Part shown: positions 1 to 6,546 of the stretch, one piece after another
How the letters are laid out: the number at the start of each line of letters is the position of its first letter
Numbering within the stretch: the first letter of the stretch is position 1
DNA from: CAG-791 sp963650385
GTDB taxonomy: Bacteria; Bacillota; Clostridia; Lachnospirales; Lachnospiraceae
NCBI GenBank assembly: GCA_963650385.1
Contig: CAVJLL010000067.1
Location: 1 to 11,852 of the forward strand
Reading direction: 5' to 3'
Length of the DNA: 11,852 nt
Position numbers and translations under genes: made by a program
Notes under the pieces: model-generated
Told to the model about the DNA's origin: nothing
Databases searched by the model: none
Seen by the model: the letters and a program-made list of their open reading frames with translations, nothing else

Positions 1-87
1 ATAAATCATATCTGTGTTGCGAATATCTACGATTCTCCCGATCATCCCATTCTTTTTTATTCTCACGCAATCATATTCCTGTAGCAT
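1..87 (-). CDS. Small protein, paralogue of the 666-854 gene (partial)
   Basis: The N-terminal 29 residues are visible; the rest lies beyond the window edge. The start is the ATG at 85-87, with GGAG 7-8 nt upstream. It begins MLQEYDCVRIKKNG and is identical at 19 of 29 positions to the gene at 666-854, and the start region is also conserved at DNA level. The two are therefore paralogues, probably from a local duplication. The start follows the stop of the preceding open frame (89-262) by 1 nt (TGA-T-ATG), so translation is probably coupled. Function is unknown. The pattern (V-x-I, a Gly, then G-x-IVDI) resembles small SH3/KOW-like barrels such as DUF4926, but this is inference from appearance only. 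Confidence 0.7.
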   Translation of the reverse strand, partial: MLQEYDCVRIKKNGMIGRIVDIRNTDMIY

Positions 88-88
88 A

Positions 89-262
89 TCATTCTCCGTC
101 GAAAGGTTTTCTGAACGCTGTGATTACTTTGCCGTCTCGTCCTTGCTTAACTTTGATTTCACTTTTTGATAGCAAAAAAGGAACAGCTGTAAGCCGTCCC
201 TTATCGATAACAGTTCGACAGCGTTGCACTGCTTCACCATCCTTTCGGATGTTGTAAACCTC
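89..262 (-). pseudogene. Coding-like 57-codon frame without a canonical start, possible gene remnant
   Basis: An open frame runs from just after a TAG at 263-265 to a TGA at 89-91, and its stop nearly touches the next start. The 57 residues look like real protein: basic, with alternating hydrophobics, ending in ...KQGRDGKVITAFRKPFDGE. A perfect AGGAGG (minus strand, 264-259) lies 8 nt before codon 5, exactly where a start belongs, but that codon is ATC. The first usable start is a GTG at 229-227, giving 46 residues with a weak AAGGA upstream. It may be a gene that lost its ATG, the detached 3' end of a longer gene, or a rare ATC-initiated gene. The ending recalls C-termini of nuclease toxins with a G-x-VITAF-like strand, but I cannot identify the family. 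Confidence 0.4.
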
Positions 263-312
263 CTATACGACCGCTGCTATCTTCTCTATTTTGCCACATC
301 CTAATTACGCAG

Positions 313-621
313 TCAATTCATTTCTTTTCTGTATTTTTCAAAATCTATTTCTACACGTACTACTGTTCCTGTATAGTCAGGATCTGGCTTTTTTGTTCCA
401 GGCTTCGGAAGTTCTTTTCCTTCATCCATCAATGAAAGACCGACAGCTCCGATTGCATCCTTTGCCATCTCAATCGCATCATCGAAATCCCGGCCTTCTG
501 TATAGATTCCAAAGTCAGGAATGTTCGCAAGAAACCGCCATTCGCACGAGCTGTCCTTATCTTCCATAATGATCACCGGATAGCTCTTACCGTGTTTTTC
601 TGCATATGCATCCATGTTCAT
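313..621 (-). CDS. HicB-like antitoxin-family protein, orphan
   Basis: Protein of 102 residues from the preferred ATG at 621. The sequence YPVIIMED, then a short hairpin, F-x-A-x-IPDFGIYTEG, then a helix DDAIEMAKDAIG and ELPKPG, is the classic HicB pattern: a partial RNase H fold whose strand-turn-helix neutralises HicA mRNA interferases. The C-terminus (VVRVEIDFEKYRKEMN) resembles the tail of solo HicB proteins, and no separate HTH or RHH domain is obvious. The frame opens further upstream to an ATG at 669 that overlaps the previous gene's stop (ATGA). I prefer 621 because GAGG lies 9 nt before it and family members start close to the first strand. No HicA-type double-stranded RNA-binding toxin is seen on either side, so it is an orphan here. 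Confidence 0.75.
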   Translation of the reverse strand: MNMDAYAEKHGKSYPVIIMEDKDSSCEWRFLANIPDFGIYTEGRDFDDAIEMAKDAIGAVGLSLMDEGKELPKPGTKKPDPDYTGTVVRVEIDFEKYRKEMN

Positions 622-665
622 GACTACCAACCTCACATTTCTTTTAATTCTCCGTCTCCTAATTG

Positions 666-854
666 TCATTCTTCTAACTCAGCAGGCTCAATATCGTCAG
701 CAACACACTCGTGCAGCTCCCACAGATTTACTCCATTTCCGCCGTCAGTGCAGGTCTCAACTGTGTAGTATTGTCTGTCCTTCCCATATATATCCACGAT
801 ATGCCCAACCAGGCCATTCTTTTTTATTCGCACGCAATCAAATTCCCGCAGCAT
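666..854 (-). CDS. Unrecognised 62-residue protein
   Basis: Starts at the ATG at 854, placed by a strong GGAGGG 4-5 nt upstream; a TTG five codons earlier is open but has no ribosome-binding site. The first half is a likely small beta barrel (MLREFDCVRIKKNG, then G-x-IVDIYG, then YYTVETC). The C-terminal half is acidic (E/D-rich, ending EPAELEE). It contains three Cys residues without a clear metal-site spacing. It is first in a minus-strand run: its stop TGA overlaps the upstream alternative ATG of the HicB-like gene (ATGA). A second, truncated copy occurs at 1-87. Function is unknown; an immunity or accessory protein is only a guess from the company it keeps. Confidence 0.65.
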   Translation of the reverse strand: MLREFDCVRIKKNGLVGHIVDIYGKDRQYYTVETCTDGGNGVNLWELHECVADDIEPAELEE

Positions 855-916
855 ATCTCCCTCCGTCAAAACGTTATCTATCCCCAGTCATTTCATACAA
901 AGTGTCAGATGCAACA

Positions 917-969
917 AAAACCTTGTATTTTCAACGTTTTCTCGACATTCGTTGGAAATACAAGGTTTT
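917..969 (-). terminator. Terminator hairpin after tRNA-Leu
   Basis: Inverted repeat with 20-nt arms (917-936 and 950-969) and a 13-nt loop. The arms pair throughout except for one G-U pair, and end in AAAA/TTTT. It lies 7 bp beyond the 3' end of tRNA-Leu. Because the arms begin with A and end with T it could stop transcription from both directions, which would insulate the tRNA from the small-gene cluster. Confidence 0.75.
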
Positions 970-976
970 ATAAAAG

Positions 977-1060
977 TGCCGCCAGCGGGAATCGAACCCG
1001 CACTCCGTTGCCGGAACGGGATTTTAAGTCCCGCGCGTCTACCTATTCCGCCATGGCGGC
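977..1060 (-). tRNA. tRNA-Leu (anticodon TAA)
   Basis: An 84-nt class II cloverleaf. The acceptor stem pairs GCCGCCA with TGGCGGC, with discriminator A at 977. The anticodon stem CGGGA/TCCCG encloses the 7-nt loop CTTAAAA, so the anticodon is TAA. A variable arm (GTTCCGGCAACGGAG region) and a standard T-arm with GGTTCGATTCC are present. The CCA end is not encoded. The 3' end points left, into the small-gene cluster. Confidence 0.95.
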
Positions 1061-1072
1061 ATCACTTTGCCC

Positions 1073-1101
1073 ATCATAGTGGATTTCGCAGATATTTTCA
1101 A
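1073..1101 (-). promoter_or_regulatory. Sigma-70-type promoter for tRNA-Leu
   Basis: TTGAAA (-35, 1096-1101) and TATGAT (-10, 1073-1078) on the minus strand with a 17-bp spacer. The expected transcription start is within about 6 nt of the mature tRNA 5' end. It sits in the short gap after the rho stop codon. Confidence 0.75.
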
Positions 1102-1137
1102 GTGGTTTTGACAACTCCGCCAGGCCCCGTTCTCGCG

Positions 1138-2919
1138 TCAGAAGCTCCACATGTGCTTCTTCACCATGTTCACAAACTCTCCGTTGGTTCTGGTCTTGTA
1201 GAACAGATCCAGCACGCTGTCTGTTGCCTCCTCCGCCTTGGAGCCGATAAAGGCCTTGCGGATGGTGGCAACGCACTCCTGCTCATCGGGGGTCAAGAGG
1301 AGATCATCGCGTCTGGTTCCGGACTTGGCAAGATCCACTGCAGGGAAAATGCGCCGCTCCGAAAGCTTGCGGTTCAGGATCATTTCCATGTTGCCGGTTC
1401 CCTTGAATTCCTCATAAACGACGTCGTCCATCTTCGAACCGGTCTCAATCAAAGCGGTTGCCAGGATTGTAAGCGATCCGCCCTCGCGCATATTGCGGGC
1501 AGCTCCGAAAAAGCGCTTCGGCATATGAAGTGCCACGGGGTCGAGACCGCCGGAAAGGGTTCTTCCGCTGGAGGGCTCCGTCAGGTTATAGGCCCTTGTC
1601 AGTCTCGTAATGGAATCCAGCAGAATGACGACATCCTTCTTGGCCTCTACCAAGCGCTTTGCACGCTCGATGGTCATCTCCGCCACGCGTTTGTGATGCT
1701 CCGGAAGCTCATCAAAGGTGGAATAGATCACCTCCGCGTTCGGTCCCTCCAGCGCTTCGCGAAGATCGGTCACCTCCTCCGGGCGCTCATCGATCAGGAG
1801 AATGATCAGATGAATATCCGGCTCGTTCGCCTTGATCGACTTCGCGACCTCCTTCATCAGCGTTGTTTTGCCGGCCTTCGGCGGGGACACAATCATTCCG
1901 CGCTGTCCCTTTCCGACAGGGCACATCAGATCCATAACACGCATGGCGATAGACGCTCCCGGCTTTTCCAGACGGATTCGGTCATTCGGGAAGATCGGTG
2001 TCATATCCTCGAAGTTGTAGCGCTTCTTGGATTCCTCCGGATTCAGTCCGTTGACAGCGGTCACATACAGAAGCGCCGAGAACTTCTCATTCTGATTGCG
2101 GACGCGCAGACCGCCCTCGACGATATCACCGGTTTTGAGATTAAAGCGGCGGATCTGGCTCGGTGCCACATAGACATCGCCGTCACCCGGCATATAATTG
2201 GCAGACCGGATAAAGCCATAGCCCTCGGTCAGCACCTCGAGAATGCCCCTTGCCTTCTCACCGCTGTCGAGTTCCGGATTGATGTCATTTTTATGAACGA
2301 TCTGCTGATCCGGACGGCTTAATCCCCGGCGTGCATAGCTGGCTGCAACGCCGGCGCTGGCCTGTCCCGGCTCACGGCCAGGTGCAGCCTCCTTACCGGC
2401 TTCATAGCTTTTCTCAGCCCCGGCTTCCTTCCCGGAGATCCTGCGCACCGCCGTACGGGGAGCAGCGGTCCCTGTCATACGTCCGGGGGTCTCACGGACT
2501 CTTCCCGTCTGCCCCGGCTGCTGCGCATAAGGACTTTCTCCCTCGTTTGAAGCCTCCGGTGCCTGTGCATCCTTCGGCTCTGCAGCATCGCTTTGTGAAC
2601 GCTCCTCCGCCGCAGAGGCTTCCGGACGTCTATGGGAGCTCTTTCCGCGTCTTTGCTGCGAACGCTCCTCGCCCTGTGCACGCTTTCCCTGCGCTGCCGG
2701 CGCATCGCTTACGGACTCTTCCACTGCTGCCGCTGCAGCCTCCGCCTTCTTCCTGCGCTCCTCCAGGACCTTTTCATCCTCTGCCTGATCCAGCTCCAGA
2801 AGCATTTCCACCAGCTTCTCTTTCCTGGTTCTGGCAGGGACACTCATCCCTCTGTCCTCTGCAATCGACTTCAGGTCCTTCACCTGCAATGACTCATACA
2901 TTTCCTTTGTCATTCTCAT
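1138..2919 (-). CDS. rho: Transcription termination factor Rho
   Basis: ATP-dependent hexameric RNA helicase that ends transcription on unstructured RNA. It has 593 residues against 419 in E. coli; the excess lies between the N-terminal helical Rho_N domain (about 5-48) and the cold-shock-like RNA-binding domain (about 224-295, with GYGFIR at 233-238 and YVAPSQIRRF at 250-259). Residues about 50-220 are a low-complexity insert rich in Ala, Glu, Arg, Gln, Gly and Pro, probably disordered. The ATPase core is complete: Walker A PPKAGKT (346-352), LLIDERPEEVTD, Walker B VILLDS (431-436), the Q-loop region LSGGLDPVALHMPKRFFGAARN, and the R-loop SGTRRDD (533-539). The ATG at 2919 is chosen because AAGGA lies 8 nt upstream. 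It is transcribed alone from a promoter near 3302-3331, giving a leader of about 375 nt that may serve autoregulation. Confidence 0.98.
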   Translation of the reverse strand: MRMTKEMYESLQVKDLKSIAEDRGMSVPARTRKEKLVEMLLELDQAEDEKVLEERRKKAEAAAAAVEESVSDAPAAQGKRAQGEERSQQRRGKSSHRRPEASAAEERSQSDAAEPKDAQAPEASNEGESPYAQQPGQTGRVRETPGRMTGTAAPRTAVRRISGKEAGAEKSYEAGKEAAPGREPGQASAGVAASYARRGLSRPDQQIVHKNDINPELDSGEKARGILEVLTEGYGFIRSANYMPGDGDVYVAPSQIRRFNLKTGDIVEGGLRVRNQNEKFSALLYVTAVNGLNPEESKKRYNFEDMTPIFPNDRIRLEKPGASIAMRVMDLMCPVGKGQRGMIVSPPKAGKTTLMKEVAKSIKANEPDIHLIILLIDERPEEVTDLREALEGPNAEVIYSTFDELPEHHKRVAEMTIERAKRLVEAKKDVVILLDSITRLTRAYNLTEPSSGRTLSGGLDPVALHMPKRFFGAARNMREGGSLTILATALIETGSKMDDVVYEEFKGTGNMEMILNRKLSERRIFPAVDLAKSGTRRDDLLLTPDEQECVATIRKAFIGSKAEEATDSVLDLFYKTRTNGEFVNMVKKHMWSF

Positions 2920-3001
2920 TCTCTTGTTCCTTACGTTATGATAATTGGTATTTCTGAAGCTTATGAAAATAGTAGGTAGATCGCTGCCTGATATGTATTT
3001 C

Positions 3002-3156
3002 GTATCTGTTTAGCACCTGCCACATTTCAATCGGAAATTGACTGCTTGGCAGGCATATTTACGATCGAAATTGGCAGGCGGCCAAGGCGCGGAGCGCCTC
3101 TGGCCAGCCACATCGAGGATTTGCGAAGCAAATTCGAGATGAGGCTAAATAGATAC
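3002..3156 (-). repeat. 155-bp palindromic element in the rho leader
   Basis: The gap between rho and DUF4364 (2920-3432) holds no convincing gene. Its left half contains an element bounded by inverted 13-mers, 3002-3014 and 3144-3156, matching at 12 of 13. Inside are nested hairpins. One is GGCC-aa-GGCGC-gga-GCGCC-tct-GGCC (3080-3105). Another pairs 3113-3124 with 3128-3137 around a GAA loop. A weaker one is at about 3027-3040. The short word CCTGCCA recurs on the minus strand. It lies wholly inside the predicted rho 5' untranslated RNA. It may be a dispersed palindromic or MITE-like unit, or a structured leader acting on rho expression. It matches no riboswitch class I recognise. Confidence 0.55.
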
Positions 3157-3301
3157 TGTATTTCTATGTGCTTGTGGTTCTGTGAGTGTTTCTATGCTGT
3201 AGAGCTGTCCGCGCTTTTATGAAAAGCCGTGCGGCGCCGCCAGGCAGCGGCACAGATGTGATCCGGTGAAACAGATCGTTTTGATACTTACGTACGTGCT
3301 T

Positions 3302-3331
3302 ATTGTAGCGATTCTCAAAACCGCTTGTCAA
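3302..3331 (-). promoter_or_regulatory. Promoter for rho
   Basis: TTGACA (-35, 3326-3331, perfect) and TACAAT (-10, 3302-3307, five of six) on the minus strand with an 18-bp spacer. The start of transcription would be near 3295. This is the only strong promoter seen upstream of rho and lies directly after the terminator of the DUF4364 operon. Confidence 0.7.
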
Positions 3332-3342
3332 TCCGTCCTGGC

Positions 3343-3363
3343 AAAAATACCTTGGTACAAGGT
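3343..3363 (-). terminator. Terminator of the glgP-rarA-malic enzyme-DUF4364 operon
   Basis: On the minus strand, ACCTTG-TAC-CAAGGT is followed at once by ATTTTTG. It is short, but sits inside a longer imperfect hairpin pairing TCCGTCCTGG (3332-3341) with its complement near 3379-3390. The position, after the DUF4364 stop and just before the rho promoter, fits an operon boundary. Confidence 0.55.
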
Positions 3364-3409
3364 GGAACGAGAGCGTCCCAGGACCGGACATCCTCCGCCA
3401 CCCCGTCGC

Positions 3410-3432
3410 CTGGCTAGCGGGTGTACTGTTAC
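3410..3432 (-). repeat. Diverged copy of the 22-bp repeat, next to the DUF4364 stop
   Basis: This 23-nt stretch matches the repeat arm near 10414 and its reverse partner near 10990 at 18 of 23 positions, sharing the core GGTGTAC/GTACACC-like block and the flanking CTAGC. It abuts the DUF4364 stop codon at 3433. It suggests the repeat is a dispersed family rather than a one-off pair. Confidence 0.45.
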
Positions 3433-3948
3433 TTACCCCAGGAGCGTTTCCAGCAGCTTCTGGTAGATCTCACTGCTCTTGTTCTTCCATTCGGAGACTG
3501 CCTTTTTCGCCGTCTCCTCATCCGGAACCGACAGATCAATGGACACGATCGAGTGCCCATTCTCCTTGACGACGAGACGGGCCGTGTAATCATCATAGGT
3601 CGAGCGGTAGTACTCCCCGAGGATTGCCTCCTCGTTTGCCAGCTCGCGTCCGATGTCCCGCAGGTAGTTCCGGATCTGCTGTTTGATGCTGTCGGAGAGC
3701 TGCCCGGCAAAAAAGCCAAGCGTCTCCTCTCCCTCCTGTGTAATCTGCAGGAAGGTCTTTCCACCCATGCTCTTTTCTGTCACGAAGCCGTTCTTCTCAA
3801 TCTCCTCATAGGTCTGAAGGAGAGTCTCAAAGTTCGCCGCATATCCGTTTTCAATAAGAAACGTGCTGGTGCGCGGCATGGCGATCTCGCCGCCCGCGCG
3901 GTCCAGCATGTACAGAATGATTAACTTGTAGATTGCAACCGGTTCCAT
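3433..3948 (-). CDS. DUF4364 family protein
   Basis: 171 residues, the usual size for this clostridial family. The N-terminal third (IYKLIILYMLDRAGGEIAM, then SFLIENGYAANFETLLQTYEEIEKNGFV) looks like a winged-helix DNA-binding domain. It is followed by a beta hairpin and a helical and strand C-terminal part ending in KSSEIYQKLLETLLG. A regulator role is inferred from this fold; the target is unknown. Its ATG shares one base with the malic enzyme stop (TGATG) and no good Shine-Dalgarno lies close by, so it is probably made by translational coupling. It is the last gene of the operon. Confidence 0.88.
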   Translation of the reverse strand: MEPVAIYKLIILYMLDRAGGEIAMPRTSTFLIENGYAANFETLLQTYEEIEKNGFVTEKSMGGKTFLQITQEGEETLGFFAGQLSDSIKQQIRNYLRDIGRELANEEAILGEYYRSTYDDYTARLVVKENGHSIVSIDLSVPDEETAKKAVSEWKNKSSEIYQKLLETLLG

Positions 3949-5120
3949 CAGAACAATCTGTTGTCCTCTTTGATATTGCTGCGAACGGCCTCGGAAACCA
4001 CTTCTGCCACCTTCGGATTAAACGCCTCCGGAAGGATGAAGTCCTCACTGAGCTCCTCGTCTGTTACGATTGCGGCCAGCGCTGTGGCTGCGGCGAGCTT
4101 CATATCCTCGGTGATCTGCCGTGCCTTTCCCTCCAGTGCTCCCTTGAAAATTCCGGGGAAGACCAGCACATTGTTGACCTGATTGGGGAAATCGCTGCGT
4201 CCGGTTCCCACAATTCTCGCGCCTGCCTCCTTCGCCAGATCCGGCATGATTTCCGGAACCGGATTGGCCATCGCGAAGAGAATGGCATCCGAATTCATCG
4301 TCCGGACCATCTCCGGCGTTACGCTTCCCGGCGCGCTCACGCCGATGAAAATATCCGCTCCCTGCAGTGCATCGGCCAGTGTTCCCGTGCGGTTCTCCAG
4401 GTTCGTCACCTCCAGCATTTCCTTTTTGATCCAGTTCAGCTTATCCCGGTCTTTGCTGATGATTCCCTTTGAATCACACAGGATCAGGTGCTGAAAGCCA
4501 TAGCTCAAAAGGAGCTTGCTGATGGCAATGCCTGCCGCGCCGGAGCCGTTCACTACGATGCGGCACTCTTCCTTTTTCTTGCCGGTAATCCGCAGGGAAT
4601 TGATGATGCCGGCCAGAACGATGATGGCTGTTCCGTGCTGATCATCGTGGAACACCGGAATGTTCATGGTCTCCTTCAGACGGCGCTCGATTTCAAAGCA
4701 GCGCGGTGCACTGATGTCCTCCAGGTTGATGCCTCCGAAGGTCGGCTCCAGCCGCTGTACCGTCTCTACGATCTCATCCACGTCCTGCGTTTTTAAGCAG
4801 ATCGGAAACGCGTTCACCCCGCCGAACTCCTTGAAAAGAACGGATTTGCCTTCCATTACCGGCATTGCCGCCTCCGGTCCGATGTTGCCCAGTCCCAGAA
4901 CGGCCGAGCCGTCGCTGACTACCGCAATGGTGTTCTGCTTCAGCGTATAGGTATAGGCTTCCTTCACATCCTCGTGAATCATCTTGCAGGGCTCTGCAAC
5001 GCCGGGTGTATACGCCAGTGCCAGATCCTCTCTTGTCTTTACCTCACACTTTGACTGCGTGGAAATCTTGCCCTTCCACTCTCTGTGAAGCTCCAGTGCC
5101 TTTTCTGCATTCGTTGCCAC
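3948..5120 (-). CDS. Malic enzyme (oxaloacetate-decarboxylating malate dehydrogenase)
   Basis: Oxidatively decarboxylates L-malate to pyruvate and CO2 with reduction of NAD(P), in the cytosol. It has 390 residues, the short single-domain-pair bacterial type without the phosphotransacetylase tail of MaeB. Motifs in order: YTPGVAEP with catalytic Tyr37; EGKSVLFKEFGG with Lys92, the same 55-residue spacing as the catalytic Tyr-Lys pair of E. coli MaeB; metal ligands in LEDISAPR (E134, D135) and FHDDQHGT (D159/D160); dinucleotide loop NGSGAAG (191-197); ANPVPEI; and NQVNNVLVFPG. NAD or NADP preference cannot be read safely. It starts with GTG at 5120, fixed by AGGAGG 6 nt before it. The gap to rarA is 25 bp. 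Confidence 0.95.
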   Translation of the reverse strand: MATNAEKALELHREWKGKISTQSKCEVKTREDLALAYTPGVAEPCKMIHEDVKEAYTYTLKQNTIAVVSDGSAVLGLGNIGPEAAMPVMEGKSVLFKEFGGVNAFPICLKTQDVDEIVETVQRLEPTFGGINLEDISAPRCFEIERRLKETMNIPVFHDDQHGTAIIVLAGIINSLRITGKKKEECRIVVNGSGAAGIAISKLLLSYGFQHLILCDSKGIISKDRDKLNWIKKEMLEVTNLENRTGTLADALQGADIFIGVSAPGSVTPEMVRTMNSDAILFAMANPVPEIMPDLAKEAGARIVGTGRSDFPNQVNNVLVFPGIFKGALEGKARQITEDMKLAAATALAAIVTDEELSEDFILPEAFNPKVAEVVSEAVRSNIKEDNRLF

Positions 5121-5145
5121 TTCGTCCCTCCTGTTCTATACACGA

Positions 5146-6519
5146 TTAATCAGCATCATCTCTCGGCAGCAGCTCCTCTTTGGCGGAGTACCGCGGATCG
5201 CCGGTCAATGCGCTCATATGCGCGCGAATCTTCCGCTCATAGCCGTTCTCCGAGGGCTGATACAGCACCCGGTCCCGCAATGCCTCCGGAAGGCAGGGCT
5301 GCCCCGCATAATGCGACTCATAGCAGTGCGCATACGCATATCCGATGCCGCGTCCCAGACTGGAAGCCGCCCGGTAATGGGCATCCTGCAGGTACGGAGG
5401 AATGGGCACATCTCCCGTCTCCTGCACCAGTTTTCTTGCTGTCATGATGGATTCACAGGCCGTATTGGACTTCGGAGCGGTTGCAACATACTCCGCCGCC
5501 TGTGAGAGAATAATCTGTGCCTCCGGAAAACCGATCCTCTCTGCCGCAAGGCTGGCCATTGTTGCCACCTGCAGCGCATTCGGATCCGCATTCCCGACGT
5601 CCTCTGACGCACAGATCATAATACGTCTGGCGATAAATTCCGGTTCCTCTCCCGCCTCGATCATCCGTGCGAGATAATACACCGCTGCATCCGGGTCCGA
5701 GCCCCGCATGCTCTTGATAAACGCCGAAATGGTATCGTAGTGATTATCGCCTTTTTTATCATATCGCGCAACACGTTTCTGGATGCACTCTCTTGCCACA
5801 TCCGCCGTGATGTGGATGATTCCGTCCTCTGCGCGGGCCGTCGTCAGAATCCCCAGCTCCACCGCATTTAAAGCATGCCGCGCATCCCCGCCGGACATGT
5901 CCGCCAGAAAGTCCAGTGCGTCCTCATCGATCTTCGCATGGTAGCTGCCCATGCCCCTTTCGGGGTCTGTCACCGCCCTTACCAGGAGCTCCTTGATGTC
6001 CTCCGGAGCCAGGGGCCGCAGCTCGAAAATCATGGATCTGGACAGGAGCGCGCTGTTTACTTCAAAATACGGATTCTCCGTCGTCGCACCGATCAGCGTG
6101 ATGGTGCCGTCCTCCACAAAAGGCAGCAGGTAATCCTGCTGCCCCTTATTGAACCGGTGAATCTCATCAATGAACAGAATGGTCTTCTTCCCGTAGCCGC
6201 CCAGCCGGTTTCTGGCTGCCGCCACGACCTCTTCCATGTCCTTTTTCCCGGCAGAGGTGGCGTTGATCTGGCAGAATTCCGCCGACGTGGTATTGGCGAT
6301 CACGCGGGCGAGCGTTGTTTTGCCCGTGCCGGGCGGGCCGTAGAAAATAACGCTCCCCAGCTTATCCGCCATGATAGCGCGGTACAGCAGCTTATCCCTG
6401 CCGATGATGTGCTGCTGCCCCACCACCTCATCCAGGCTCCTCGGGCGGAGCCGTGCGGCCAGCGGAGCCTCCTTTTCGGTCGTCTGCTGCCGCATATATT
6501 CAAACAAATCCATTTCCAT
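5146..6519 (-). CDS. rarA: Replication-associated recombination protein A (RarA/MgsA), AAA+ ATPase
   Basis: Clamp-loader-like AAA+ ATPase that acts at stalled or damaged replication forks; homologous to eukaryotic WRNIP1. It has 457 residues, normal for the family. It begins with the family signature LAARLRPRSLDEVVGQQHIIG, then Walker A GPPGTGKT (61-68), Walker B ILFIDEIHRFNKGQQD (from 114), sensor 1 TLIGATTENP (141-150), and SR at 160-161 as arginine finger. The C-terminal part (SDPDAAVYYLARMIEAGE, then RRIMICASEDVGNADP) is the tetramerisation and helical region. The ATG at 6519 has only a weak GGGA upstream; a second ATG two codons later is possible. It follows glgP by 27 bp. Confidence 0.96.
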   Translation of the reverse strand: MEMDLFEYMRQQTTEKEAPLAARLRPRSLDEVVGQQHIIGRDKLLYRAIMADKLGSVIFYGPPGTGKTTLARVIANTTSAEFCQINATSAGKKDMEEVVAAARNRLGGYGKKTILFIDEIHRFNKGQQDYLLPFVEDGTITLIGATTENPYFEVNSALLSRSMIFELRPLAPEDIKELLVRAVTDPERGMGSYHAKIDEDALDFLADMSGGDARHALNAVELGILTTARAEDGIIHITADVARECIQKRVARYDKKGDNHYDTISAFIKSMRGSDPDAAVYYLARMIEAGEEPEFIARRIMICASEDVGNADPNALQVATMASLAAERIGFPEAQIILSQAAEYVATAPKSNTACESIMTARKLVQETGDVPIPPYLQDAHYRAASSLGRGIGYAYAHCYESHYAGQPCLPEALRDRVLYQPSENGYERKIRAHMSALTGDPRYSAKEELLPRDDAD

Positions 6520-6546
6520 CGGTCATATTCCCATAAATCCCACCGT

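Noticed and set aside
622..669. Longer HicB-like protein starting at the ATG at 669
   Set aside because: The extra 16 residues are very basic (RRRRIKR) and unlike family N-termini; a better placed GAGG precedes the ATG at 621. The ATGA overlap keeps it possible.
952..2322. Long plus-strand open frame opposite rho
   Set aside because: It is antisense to a certain gene, runs through tRNA-Leu, and has the His/Leu/Arg-rich composition of a codon shadow.
2331..2957. 208-codon plus-strand frame opposite the rho insert
   Set aside because: Pro/Ser/His-rich antisense of the low-complexity region; its length follows from the biased codons of rho.
3164..3391. 75-codon minus-strand frame between DUF4364 and rho
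   Set aside because: It spans the rho promoter and the operon terminator, has no ribosome-binding site and no protein-like pattern.
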